64,000 bases of DNA. It comes from Stereum hirsutum FP-91666 SS1. Lineage: Eukaryota > Basidiomycota > Agaricomycetes > Russulales > Stereaceae. Positions 45,829 to 64,000 of the stretch are shown here, piece by piece. The position numbers and the translations under genes were made by a program. The stretch spans positions 2,632,466 through 2,696,465 of the forward strand of contig NW_006763135.1 of assembly GCF_000264905.1 (NCBI RefSeq). The letters run 5' to 3'. A model generated the notes under the pieces. It saw only the letters and a program-made list of their open reading frames with translations, had not been told where the DNA came from and ran no database searches. The first letter of the stretch is position 1. The number at the start of each line of letters is the position of its first letter.

Positions 45829-46144
45829 CAGAGATTTTCGGACTCGTAATTAATATACTTATATCTGGATATTCTGCGCCTCGGATCACTAGATATCACT
45901 GCTCGTTTGTTGTATTGGAAGCATGTAGCGGAATCCCTGCTCTATGTTTGAAAAGGAAGGTGCTTTATTCGTGAGACCAAAGCTCGCACGTGCCGGAGAT
46001 GGAGTGCCACTGCCACGTTCCAGGCGCCCTCTTTCCGAGCTTTCGCGACTCTGGCGAGCAAACATACTGTTCGTCTGCCACGACGCCGGCGACGAGCTCC
46101 TCTACATTCTTGTCTATTCTAATCACCGTTAACATCGCCCCAGG
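45829..46144. other. intergenic, nothing recognised
   Basis: About 0.3 kb between two + strand genes. No feature is seen. Confidence 0.5.
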
Positions 46145-48361
46145 ATGATGTACGACCCGCTCAGCTCTGGTTTCGGCGACGACGACATAACTGCACCTCC
46201 ATGGCCGACGACTCCCCACCAGCCCAACTCTCCCATCCCTGGCAACCTCCGTCGCGCCCCCTCACCACTCCCCCGAGTACCGAGCAAACCGGAAACACCT
46301 GGAGTATATGATAGGGAACCCCAGATATATGGACAGCCCGAACCCGGATTGATTTCTCCACGCGAGAACGTAGGGTCAAATGGCACGCGCTACGAAAGGC
46401 CGGAGCCGTACCTCAAGATCAGAATTTCTGGGCTGGACAGAAACAGGCGGGATATTCTGGTCAAACTGGACGCTCAGGTGCGTGCACATCTTTGTCACTA
46501 TGCTGAAGAATACCGTTGAGGAGTTAATTCGTGTGTTGATAGACGAACTTGTCCAATTTCACGGGCACGACATACCGAAACGTCTCGCGCTCGTATCTCG
46601 AGTTTCAACAATTCCACGATACCATCATCCACAACAACCCACAAACAATCGTACCCGCACTTCCTCTAGCGCAAACATCTGCGCCGACGGACGAAGAGGA
46701 TGATCGTCTTGTGAAGATTATGCTTCAGCGGTGGTTGACGCGCGTCTGCGAGGACCCTATCCTCATTCACGATGAGGAGCTGCGTTCATTCATCGAGAGC
46801 GACTTTGGGTACCAGCCGACACCGCGACCGAGGAGGAAGACGTCATCTGGGTTTGGTATTATGAGGAGGAATGTTCCGGACGAAGACGAGGAACTGCAGA
46901 GGGCAAGGTTCGAGCTCACGAAACTGGAAGGTCAATTCTTCGATGCGGCAAAGGCACTTGATAAAGTTTCGAGGGCCAGGAAAGGTAATGCATACTCTCT
47001 TTTCGGGAAGTAGCCTTGCCATGTTGCTTATGTTGCTTATCCTATTCTAGCACTGGCGGTTTCGCATGCGGAGATGGGCAATAAACTCATCAACGTCGCT
47101 ACCACTGAAGCGCATCCCCCTATCGCCAATGCATTCCGGAAAATCGGACGGACTTGGCACAGTCTTGCCGATCTCGACCAAGCGCAAGCTATCAGCGAAT
47201 GTGTCATTTTGAGCGACTCATTAGGATACCAGGGGCTCAATGCACGCTCTGCGAAGGAAACACTGCAGCAACGGACGGCGGTACTGGAGGAATACCAATC
47301 CGCTGTCAAATCTGCCATCTCGAAGAGGCGGAACATTGAACGGCTGAAGGCGAGCTCGAATATACGGCCAGACCGGGTGGACGAGGCACTTGAGGATTTG
47401 GAAGAGGTTGGTCCTCCTCCTTTCGCGACTATTAGTGCAGTTGTTGACATGAAAGGGTTTGTTATAGGCGAACAAGTACGAGCAAGTCCTCGCTCGACGA
47501 GCCGAAGGTATCTCTCAGAACCTTCACCGCGCTCTGCAGACCCATAAACGTCTCGTCACCGACGACATCACAACCGCCCTCATCGAGCACACGCGATCGT
47601 CCATCATGTACGATCGTCAGATCCTGCGGGAGCTCGAGTCTCTTCGCCCCGACATTAACAACGCGAACTCCAAAGCGCCTCCTTCCAAGATCGCCAATGG
47701 TGTGCCGAAGCCGCCATTTATACCCCCACTCGAAGACTTCTCCGCGAAACCCCGTATCAACTCCAATGCATCAACCCGGGCTGCCAGTCCGTTCTCCCCT
47801 GCTCTTCCCTCCGGTGTCGCATCGCCTAGTCTCTCCGGCAGATCGAGCGTCTCCCAAGGGCCTCTTCCTCCACAATCACCAGGTGCAGGCTCATCAAAGT
47901 CACCTGTGTTCCCTGAACCCCACCAACGGCCGGGTTTGCCTCCATCGTTAACGGCACCACCCATTCCTCGCATCGCTTCACCAGCACAGCCTCCTGCTCC
48001 TATTCGCTCGAATGAACCACCACTAGGTGGTCGATTCGTGGATGGGACCAAGTCGATGTTCGTGAAGCCACCCATCTCTTCACAGACTCGACAACCCTCC
48101 AACCTCTCCAGTGTACCCACTCAACAATCTGCGTACTCTGCTGACCCACTATCCGCATCAACAACGGTCATCGAATCTCACCCGAGGCCGATGTCTGCTG
48201 CTGGAAATATAGGAGGCGGTGTGAATGGCTCAGGAGCTGGTGACCTTGATCCTTTGGGACAGGCTAGGCCGACTTATATGTCCGCATCGGTTAGGGTACA
48301 GCCTACGAGGCCAAGATTGGATGCGAAGGAGGCAGCGAGCAAACTTGCTAATATGTTTTGA
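46145..48361 (+). CDS. VPS17: retromer sorting nexin Vps17
   Basis: Four exons in phase (46145-46477, 46543-46984, 47051-47406, 47468-48361) encode 674 aa. With Vps5 it forms the membrane-bending SNX-BAR part of retromer, which returns cargo from endosomes to the Golgi. The N-terminal 90 residues are Pro-rich. The PX domain runs from YLKIRISGLDRNRRDILVKL to LRSFIESDFGYQP, and the BAR helices from RARFELTKLEGQFFDAAKAL to HKRLVTDDITTALIEHTRS. In the PX domain the segment TTYRNVSRSYLEFQQFHDTI replaces the usual RRYSDF phosphoinositide motif, as is typical of Vps17. A disordered Pro/Ser tail of about 170 residues ends with DAKEAASKLANMF. Confidence 0.88.
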
Positions 48362-48597
48362 GGTGCGCGGGGTCTCGATAGTTCATCTTCACGCAATAGA
48401 TTTCTGACACGTTTCGTTTGAAGTAGGCGGATTGGATGTAAGGACTCTCGATGTTTGTTTGGCTTGTAGGGAAGATATCGTACTATCCTCGGAATGTTGT
48501 GTGGAATCGGAATTATGTTCGAACAGGCGATTCATCGACGTCGAAAAGACGGGGGAAGGCGCAGTGTTATTGTGGCGTAAGAATATCTAATAACTCT

Positions 48598-50221
48598 TTA
48601 TTGAACCAGGAGTGCGGGTCTCTGTTTTGCGCCCGGCTGCGTCCAATTGACTAGATGCAAAGTCTCCTGCCTTCCGTGAACGAACTCCCAGCCTTTCTGC
48701 TCGTCTACCCAGTGCACGTTCTCCTCCAACCTGAAACGCAATGTCTCGTTCCGCTCCGGCACGAAGTGGTACGCGTATAACTCGATGCTGTAGTATGTGT
48801 TCGAAAGGACCGGCAGTTCTCCGAGCACAGGGACGAAGACGGGAAGGTTGGTGAAACCTGTGTCATGAATGTGAGTTCCAATCTTGTTTAGAGGAACCGT
48901 TTCTCGACTGACCCATCACAGCTCCAGCTGCGTGTCCGAAGTCTCCTATGGGGTGCGAATATATCTGTCCTTCGATACCTTCCTCTTTCATGATCTCCAA
49001 GCACTTTCGCAATATCTCGTTGCCAGTCATCCCGGCTTTCATGACTTCGAGATGTATGTCCTGCATCCGATTACCTTTCTTGAGCCCCGCCTTCAAGCCC
49101 TCTGGCGCATCGGTCTCCCCTTCACTTGTTCGGAGCACGTATGCGAGATGCTGTGTGTCTGTGTTCATCCCCATGGCCGTCATTCCGAAGTCAACGTGTA
49201 AGAGGTCGCCCTCTACGATGGTAGTGTCCGTTCCTGCCCAGCCTGGGAAGGATTCTGGTGTGATGACAGAAACGCGGGGATGATTCCAAGTCGAGACATT
49301 CAGCTCTTGGAACTTTTCCATGAACCACCACTCGACGTCCTACGGGGCCACAGCATCCGTATGTCAATTATATTGCTTCCGAGCCGAGGTTTTTCTCACT
49401 TACCGTAGTCGTCGTTACACCAGGTTCAACGACCTTCTCACTGAATCCCTTGTGAGCGGAAAACGTCAGTAAGCATTGCACACCAGGGAATACATGAACC
49501 AACGGGAACCTCTTCAATTATCGCCCATATCGACTCTTGCATCCTTCGATAATACTCGATCTGTCCGGGCACCCGCTTCGCAACGAATTCCACGCCCAGC
49601 ATCGGCTCATTCACCGTCCTCTGCATCCATTTCTCCCCCAACTCTTCGTTCAGAACGTCGTACTCTCCGACATGAAGACCACCTCCAAACGCGATGGACC
49701 GGTCTGTGTTCAAAGCGATGTGTGTAGGATCGAAATCCTCCAGTATGGAGCGTACCTCGGGCCAGACGTCGCCTGTGTTGTCGATCCAGGTGATAGGATT
49801 AGGTCGGCCGGCGAGCGTGGAGGTGTTAGAGTGGAATAGTACGACGGTCCGGCGGCGGGCGGAGAATTGTTTCGCGTCTTTGATAGACCAGAAGATCGTG
49901 TCTTCCGCGTATTCACGTTGGCTCATCTAGGTGAGTGAGTTCAAGTAGCCAAGTTATCATCGAATGAAACCAGCGGTGACATTGGTGACGAACCAGCCAT
50001 GCATCGACATTATACTTTTGTAGTAACCCTGGTATAGCGGCGAGTCTTTCCTCCCTCCATGCATTCAGGATATCGGCTTGTTCACGGAGAGACGGGAGTA
50101 TTTGGTATTGCGCTTGTTCGAGCGGATGTAATTGAGCATTTACGGGCACGACGAGTGCGCAAAAGATTGCGCTGCTGAGCAGCGAGAAGATGGTGGATGA
50201 GAGTAAGGTGAGAAGATGCAT
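48598..50221 (-). CDS. secreted M24 metallopeptidase (Xaa-Pro aminopeptidase-like)
   Basis: Five exons in phase (50221-49994, 49926-49510, 49448-49404, 49339-48913, 48857-48598) encode 458 aa. A clear signal peptide (TIFSLLSSAIFCALVVPVNA) implies entry into the secretory pathway, unlike most M24 enzymes, which are cytosolic. The N-terminal creatinase-like domain includes ADILNAWREERLAAIPGLLQ. The pita-bread metal site is complete: LLHVDFGMTAMGMNTDTQHL (two Asp), GDFGHAAGA (His), YSIELYAYH (Glu) and GRQETLHLV (Glu). It should cleave peptides at Xaa-Pro or a similar bond outside the cell or in the vacuole. Function is inferred from the fold; substrate preference is not determinable. Confidence 0.88.
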
Positions 50222-50918
50222 CCTTTCTCTTATCTTTCAACCGAAGGGCACTTATCAATTTCATCCGTGGACGAATTGAGTTGGGTGAGAGTTGTGTAAT
50301 GTGGGGACGTTCCTAACTCCACGTGACACGGTACGCATCCTTCCATAGTTCATTTCGCCATCTTTAATTAAGTCAGTACGTCGGTTTTCAACAGCATTAT
50401 CGTTGCACTCGCAGATTTTCCTAGATTAATCCGTTTCCTGAGTAGTCAATGATCTCCAGTGATTAGTCTAGAGTCGTCACATTGCATGCGATCTGTCGCG
50501 ACTTCACTCACAGACATACTCCTGAGAGGGAAGTACCTCTTGGGATCATTGAATGACGCAGTGGTCGGTACCTTGTACGTCTCATACGTCTTTGCCAGAA
50601 TGTTCACGTGGTGGATCACAGAGGAGCCCATGTGTCCTGGTGGACAGTTGACGACGTTGCTGCGAAAGATTTACCTCTCTCTCTTGCTCGCATTTCACCG
50701 GTTGCGGTTCTGCAGGGCCTCTCATGGGAAGTCGACGGACAGCTGCCCGCATATCTGTCCTTCAAGTCGAGGCGTATGACCGTTTCTATGTCTACTCTGA
50801 CATTCTCTGTACGCTCATAGAGTCCGTCAGACGGCCACGGCCCGCTGCTTTCCTCTGTCGAGCGTGCTCGCAAATCTGATGACTATGGTCCCCATGAGGC
50901 GTGTTTCTCCATCCTACG
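50222..50918. other. divergent promoter region
   Basis: About 0.7 kb between two genes for secreted proteins transcribed apart. It should contain both promoters. Open frames on the minus strand at 50446-50873 do not look like a known protein. Confidence 0.5.
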
Positions 50919-50927
50919 ATATAAAGA
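50919..50927 (+). promoter_or_regulatory. TATA-like box of the GH43 gene
   Basis: GATATAAAG lies 47 bases upstream of the ATG at 50974 and only 8 bases before the in-frame ATG at 50935. This favours 50974 as the real start. Confidence 0.5.
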
Positions 50928-50973
50928 AGGTAAAATGCGCGTCTATGCTACAGTACTCCACTGGTTCATCACC

Positions 50974-52657
50974 ATGCTTTTCCGAACTGTTGCTACCGTC
51001 CTCGCGGCATTTGTGGTGGGCGTTCGTTCCCAGACCTTCCCTAACCCTGAAGCTGTCTCGGGAAACACTGCCATCCATGATCCTACTATGTGCAAGGATG
51101 CGAGCGGAACGTATTGGTTGTTTGGTAGGTGTGATATTTACTGAAACACAATACCTTGATACTGAATCCCAACACCTTTGTAGGTACCGGGACTGGTATC
51201 GAGATACGTACTTCGCCGGACCGCGTAACATGGACGCTGGTTGGTGCAGTCTGGCCCGATGGTGCGTCATGGACGGATGAGTACACAGGCGTCTCCAACG
51301 GGTAAGTGAATTGGCCCAGCAATCTGTCCGCGCGTTTGCTGAACCTCTTGCGTTAAATCGTAGCGTGCTCTGGGCCCCAGACTGTACATTCATGGACGGC
51401 CAGTTTTACTTGTACTATGCCGCATCGTCGTTCGGATCCCAGAACTCTGCCATCTTCTTCGCCAAATCTACCACTGGTCTTCCCGGTAAGTATGCATGTT
51501 CGTGACACGCAGAACCTTTCAGCTCATTACATCACCTAATAGGCAGCTGGACTAATGAAGGGCTGGTGACATCGACCAGTAGTGCTGATAACTACAACGT
51601 AGGCTTCACTACTATTTATGACTGGAGCACCCGTGTTTATATCATTTCTCGGTGAACAGGCCATCGACCCGAAGTGAGTACCTGACCTAGTTCCTCGTCG
51701 ACAGATTTCTGAAATGTGAACTGCAATACTTGCAGCCTTCTGGTCGGTACGTAGGGTCATGTAGGTCTGTGCATCAGTATCTCTATCGTTTACCATTTCG
51801 ACGTTATAGACGGCAGCAGCTGGCTCCTCTCCCTGGGTTCCTTCTGGACTGGAATCAAAGAGTGAGTGCCCTCGGACAAGGTGGTTAATTCAACGAGTAC
51901 TCACGTCCATGACCGCTAACACAGACTAACGTGGGTTGGGAATGTTTTCTTTCTCTACCTGCGAGGTCGGCTGAACAATTTACCCCAGACTGAGCTCTTC
52001 TACCGGAAAACCGTCTTCGACTGCGTTGACCTCCCTGGCTGAGCGTACAGCAGACGGTGGTGCTATCGAAGCAAGCGTAGTCTACCAGTTCGGAGACTTC
52101 TTCTACTTGTTCTCGTCGTGGGATTTGTGCTGCCAGGGTACCAGCAGCACATACAATATCCGTGTCGGAAGGAGTTCTAGGTAAGACTCCTTGAAAGCTC
52201 GATCGTCGCGTACTTGTCTGTCCGAATTGACTGGCATTTTCTGCCCCAATAGCGCTACAGGACCCTTCGTCGACGAAGACGGTGTGGCTTTGACGAGTGG
52301 TGGAGGCACTTTAATTCTCGGAACGCATGATGCGGTGAGTACAATTTGACCTCTCGTCTTTGTATCGGTCATTTATTGATGACACCTAGATCGTGGGACC
52401 TGGAGGGCAAGACATCCTCACCGACACAGACGGAGTTATTTTGGTATACCGTATGTATTCTCCTTCCAGCGTTCCATGGGATGCATCATGCTCATTCTTA
52501 AGATTTTATAGACTACTATACCTCTACCGGCAGTTTCGTAAGTGTTATCTTTGCGCCTAGGGAACCGCACGGAAGGCTCTAGTCTGACAATCTTCCCTTT
52601 CAGCTCGGCCTCAATCACCTCGACTTCTCGAGCGGGTGGCCCGTCGTCACTGCGTAG
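50974..52657 (+). CDS. secreted glycoside hydrolase family 43
   Basis: Twelve exons in phase, 312 aa: 50974-51124, 51184-51301, 51364-51485, 51543-51598, 51660-51673, 51736-51746, 51810-51861, 51989-52180, 52253-52334, 52390-52450, 52512-52537, 52604-52657. The signal peptide is MLFRTVATVLAAFVVGVRS. The five-bladed propeller of GH43 is recognisable with its catalytic trio: Asp in AIHDPTMCKDA (base), Asp in VLWAPDCTFMDGQFYLYYA (pKa modulator) and Glu in GGAIEASVVYQ (acid). LDFSSGWPVVTA ends the protein. Layout and length fit endo-arabinanases of this family, acting on pectin side chains. Two exons are only 14 and 11 nt. The intron 51862-51988 is longer than the others and could hide a further small exon. 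Confidence 0.9.
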
Positions 52658-53156
52658 TATTCTTCCTTGGGAGACTCCGAACAAGTATTCAGCTGCGCGT
52701 CTGTCACGGTACAACATACATCATATGCATGTCGGGACGCCCAAGATTTTTCTACCTCTCCGCTTCCGATGCTGTTTATGTGCATAGCCCGTGTCAAGAC
52801 AAAATGTATCCCAATCTGCCTAGCGATAAGTATATCCCAATATATCCATACACCACTAACCTCCATTTAGGACTGATATACCTGAACCTCCGGGAAACAC
52901 TTGTACTGTCTGGTTGCCTCCTAGACATGCCTCTCCATGCGGTCACTGACTTTGGTAGAGCGGGTAGAAGTTTTGTGAGACCGAAGTGGAAGAACCAAGT
53001 CGTGTACGGGCGTTGCCGGAGACGCGACGGAGTTCTCGAGTCTGGCTGTTCCCGCCTTTTCGCCCGCCTCGTCGCTCCGTCAACAAACATCGGTAACTTA
53101 GAAGGTTCCGTCAAGAGCTTTCGTTTACATCATATGTTGTTTTCTCAGAGCGATAT

Positions 53157-53266
53157 GGCAAGATGGCCGAGCGGTCTAAGGCGTGTGACTCAAGCGAAAG
53201 CTTACCTGCATTTAACAGGTTTCTCATCTCGGCAACGGGGCGCGAGTTCAAATCTCGCTCTTGTCA
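53157..53266 (+). tRNA. tRNA-Leu(CAA) with intron
   Basis: 5' half GGCAAGA (acceptor), TGGCCGAGCGGTCTAAGGCG (D arm with A box) and anticodon CAA at 53191-53193. A 26-nt intron follows base 37 (53195-53220). The 3' half has a long variable arm (CTCG/CGGG stem with GCAA loop), the T arm GCGAG-TTCAAAT-CTCGC, and TCTTGTC pairing back to the 5' end with one G-T pair, then discriminator A. The large variable arm and introns in CAA-leucine tRNAs are typical of fungi. The anticodon stem has one T-T mismatch as I fold it. It sits 224 bases upstream of the ATR ATG. Confidence 0.92.
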
Positions 53267-53489
53267 TTGATTTTGCATCTCCAGCCTTACAAAAGAGTTC
53301 AGCTATGTACTGTACGCCGTTATAGTTGACGAGTTTTTCTGTGGAATATTAATGTGGCACAAGAGGGACCGTGGGAAAGGTCTTGATGAGACGCGTCGCG
53401 TCTGTGGCTGAGCGTGTCCGAGCGCACTCTCATCCCGACCGTATACTCACAGCAAACGGGGTGATGTTGTGAACTCAGAACTGTCTGCT

Positions 53490-62312
<8,823 letters not shown>

Positions 62313-62486
62313 TCGGCTCATATTTTTCACCTTTTTTTCTGTCCTGGCGAGTGTGCAAGATGAACTGTATTCACGATGTACTGCTGCTGCTACAATGTAA
62401 ACTATTTTCAATACATATATAGTCTGAGTTTCTCCCTCCAAAACAATAAGAGAAACTTACGTTACTCTGAATCGCTCCGCCTCTGC

Positions 62487-63507
62487 CTACTCCCCCAATT
62501 CCTTCTTTAGCCTCGCCAACTCCTTCTCCTTCTCAATCAGCTTATTCCTCCACTTCACCTGCTCAGCAACCACAAACCTCTTCGCCGTATCCAATCTCTC
62601 CAACTCCTCCTTCTCCAACTGCTGACTAAACTCCGGCACACCCGCCGTCCTCGACTCCTCCAGGCTCGCAGGATTGGCCGTATGAAACGGGTACGGTCTC
62701 CTTTTTTCCTTCGGCAGGGGGGTAGGCGGGTGCGAGGTGAGGATATTGAGGAAGTTCTGGAAGGGATCGAAGAAGATGACTTCGTCGTATTGCCAGGAGT
62801 GGACGGGCGAGTAGTTCGTGATGGGCGATTCGGAGGGCGCGGTCGGGGGCGCGGGGTCGGTGCCGGTGGGGGCCCATGGATGGAGTTTGAGGTGGTGGTA
62901 GAAGAGGATGGCTTTTTCGGCGGATTCGGGGATAAAGTGAAGGCGGATTTGGACCTCGAATTCGCCCCAGCTGCTCGACGGAGGAAGATAAGAGGAGACG
63001 AATGAGTGAAAGGGTCTTGGAAGGATGAAGCAGCGCGCCACACAACGTACCCAGTCTCAGTGACCTCGAATGGCGGCCTGTCTACGTCTTCACTTGCGAG
63101 GGACATTCAGTTCGTCAGTACATTAGAAATATAGGACCATGACCTTGGGTCTGAGACGACGTGAGAGTAGCTCACTGCGTGTGGCGTTGGGGAAGGACTC
63201 ATGCAGCTTGAAAGTGACACGCTTCAGAAAGTAGCTCAGATCGTCCGCTCCGCCTACGATATCAGAATTTGCTTCAGAAGCCGCACTTCGTACAGCAACA
63301 GTCCAGCGATGTGTGTGCTCTGGTGGCGCAAGTTCTTTCTCCTCTGGCCGGAGAGGAATCGCGGTATTTCCATAAATGATTGGACGGTGGATTTGAATGC
63401 CCTGCAGGAACAATTCCGACACGCAGTTAGGTTAGTTTACTGTGTAGCAATATTCGAGAATAAAATAAACGCACTCTGACGCGAACACGGTCAGGATTTG
63501 AAGACAT
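62487..63507 (-). CDS. YAF9: YEATS-domain protein Yaf9
   Basis: Four exons in phase (63507-63475, 63401-63176, 63087-63051, 62970-62487) encode 259 aa. Yaf9 reads acylated histone H3 and is shared by the SWR1 remodeller and NuA4 acetyltransferase. The YEATS core is continuous after splicing: [69 protein letters not shown] and FIPESAEKAILFYHHLKLHP. HTHRW and the TGWGEF loop form the acyl-lysine cage. A C-terminal coiled coil (LEKEELERLDTAKRFVVAEQ and following) is the complex-binding part. The first exon gives only 11 residues (MSSNPDRVRVR). Its 3' end converges with ATR, 174 bases away. Confidence 0.93.
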
Positions 63508-64000
63508 TTGTGAGGAGGTGCAGGTGACGGTGATGGTGAATGTTCGAGACAAGATCGAGAGCGCGTCGGAGGGCGGCTGTCATATATGATCGCCCGCTGG
63601 GCATACCCTGGTCCCTCTATTTATTTTTTGCAGTTCGGAATTCACCGAAGGGACGCCACTTTAATCTTCAAGTAGCGTGGCGCTACAATGGTTGAGCTGC
63701 ACAATTTAATACGTATATTCTGTGTCACGTATGGTCAAAACGATAGATATTAGTGACACTCCGAGAGAGCACAAAAGACAACAAGCGAAGGGAAGTATAG
63801 TACAGGTATGCAGAATGCAAAAGTGATAGGACAGATAAGGGGTAGAGCGAGTAGCGAATGACGGAAAGTCGCACTATGCTTCAGATTCCGAAACCATTTG
63901 GTCGATAATGGATTTATCTAATCTGCCGGGAAATCTTATCTGTTGCTTATAAATCGCTCACTATACCGAGAGTGTGCATAGTGTGCGTTAGACTGAGCAG
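63508..64000. other. Yaf9 upstream region
   Basis: Promoter side of Yaf9 running to the window edge. A short perfect hairpin (GTAGCG-TGG-CGCTAC, 63672-63686) is present. No gene is visible. Confidence 0.5.

Noticed and set aside
50446..50873. Overlapping minus-strand frames upstream of GH43, one reading YKVPTTASFNDPKRYFPLRS
   Set aside because: Partly protein-like wording but no family match, no clean splice path joining them and no credible start, so probably chance within a promoter region.
52636..53325. 229-codon + strand ORF overlapping the end of GH43 and the tRNA
   Set aside because: It runs through a tRNA gene and lacks protein features, so it is a chance frame.
63672..63686. Perfect 6-bp-stem palindrome GTAGCG-TGG-CGCTAC
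   Set aside because: Too short to distinguish from chance, with no T run to suggest a terminator and no flanking repeat.

Overview
This window looks like nuclear DNA of a filamentous basidiomycete, most likely an Agaricomycete. Genes are dense on both strands. Nearly every gene is cut by short introns (mostly 48-70 nt, GT...AG) that hide most coding regions from simple ORF reading, and several families are typically agaricomycete. I cannot name the species. All multi-exon models below were spliced by hand: I followed reading phase across each junction and checked that summed exon lengths are multiples of three. They are not supported by transcripts.

Layout. 1-2.4 kb: 3' part of a WD40 protein (+). 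2.9-5.3 kb: disordered protein with N-terminal coiled coil (-). 5.4-6.0 kb: a hAT-type MITE with a perfect 8-bp target duplication. 6.1-7.7 kb: alpha/beta hydrolase (+). 8.7-11.2 kb: Dal5-like MFS transporter in 16 exons (-). 12.2-13.6 kb: orphan protein (-). 14.1-16.9 kb: glycine-rich-domain protein with a Gly/Cys tail (+). 17.7-18.6 kb: basic, Lys-rich protein (-). 18.8-19.4 kb: a second inverted-repeat element with a 6-bp duplication and a periodic internal motif. 19.6-21.0 kb: metallophosphoesterase (+). 21.3 kb: small probably mitochondrial protein (+). 22.6-23.6 kb: Tma22/DENR (+). 24.0-24.7 kb: small agaricomycete family protein (-). 25.8-28.6 kb: auxilin (-), sharing a bidirectional promoter with mitochondrial methionyl-tRNA synthetase (29.0-31.1 kb, +). 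31.7-33.3 kb: tandem dual-specificity phosphatase whose second domain looks dead (+). 33.9-35.4 kb: organellar-type methionine aminopeptidase (+). 36.1 kb: DUF7704 membrane protein (+). 37.7-39.8 kb: cytochrome P450 (+). 40.5-42.1 kb: orphan with a C-terminal Cys2/His2 pattern (-). 42.7-43.5 kb: single-pass membrane protein with a PPxY motif (-). 44.3-45.8 kb: GTP cyclohydrolase II (+). 46.1-48.4 kb: Vps17 (+). 48.6-50.2 kb: secreted M24 peptidase (-). 51.0-52.7 kb: secreted GH43 glycosidase (+). 53.2 kb: intron-containing tRNA-Leu(CAA) (+). 53.5-62.3 kb: the checkpoint kinase ATR in 27 exons, 2419 aa (+). 62.5-63.5 kb: YEATS protein Yaf9 (-).

Most genes are housekeeping and do not form one pathway. 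Loose themes are membrane traffic (auxilin, Vps17), mitochondrial protein synthesis and N-terminal processing (MetRS, MAP), chromatin and DNA damage (ATR, Yaf9, convergent at their 3' ends), and nutrient use (GH43, M24, MFS, P450). I saw no defence, toxin or biosynthetic cluster. The most unusual signals are the tandem active/dead phosphatase, the two non-autonomous DNA transposons (one with 44-bp-spaced GGTTCGATCC motifs), and microexons of 9, 9, 11 and 14 nt in three unrelated genes.
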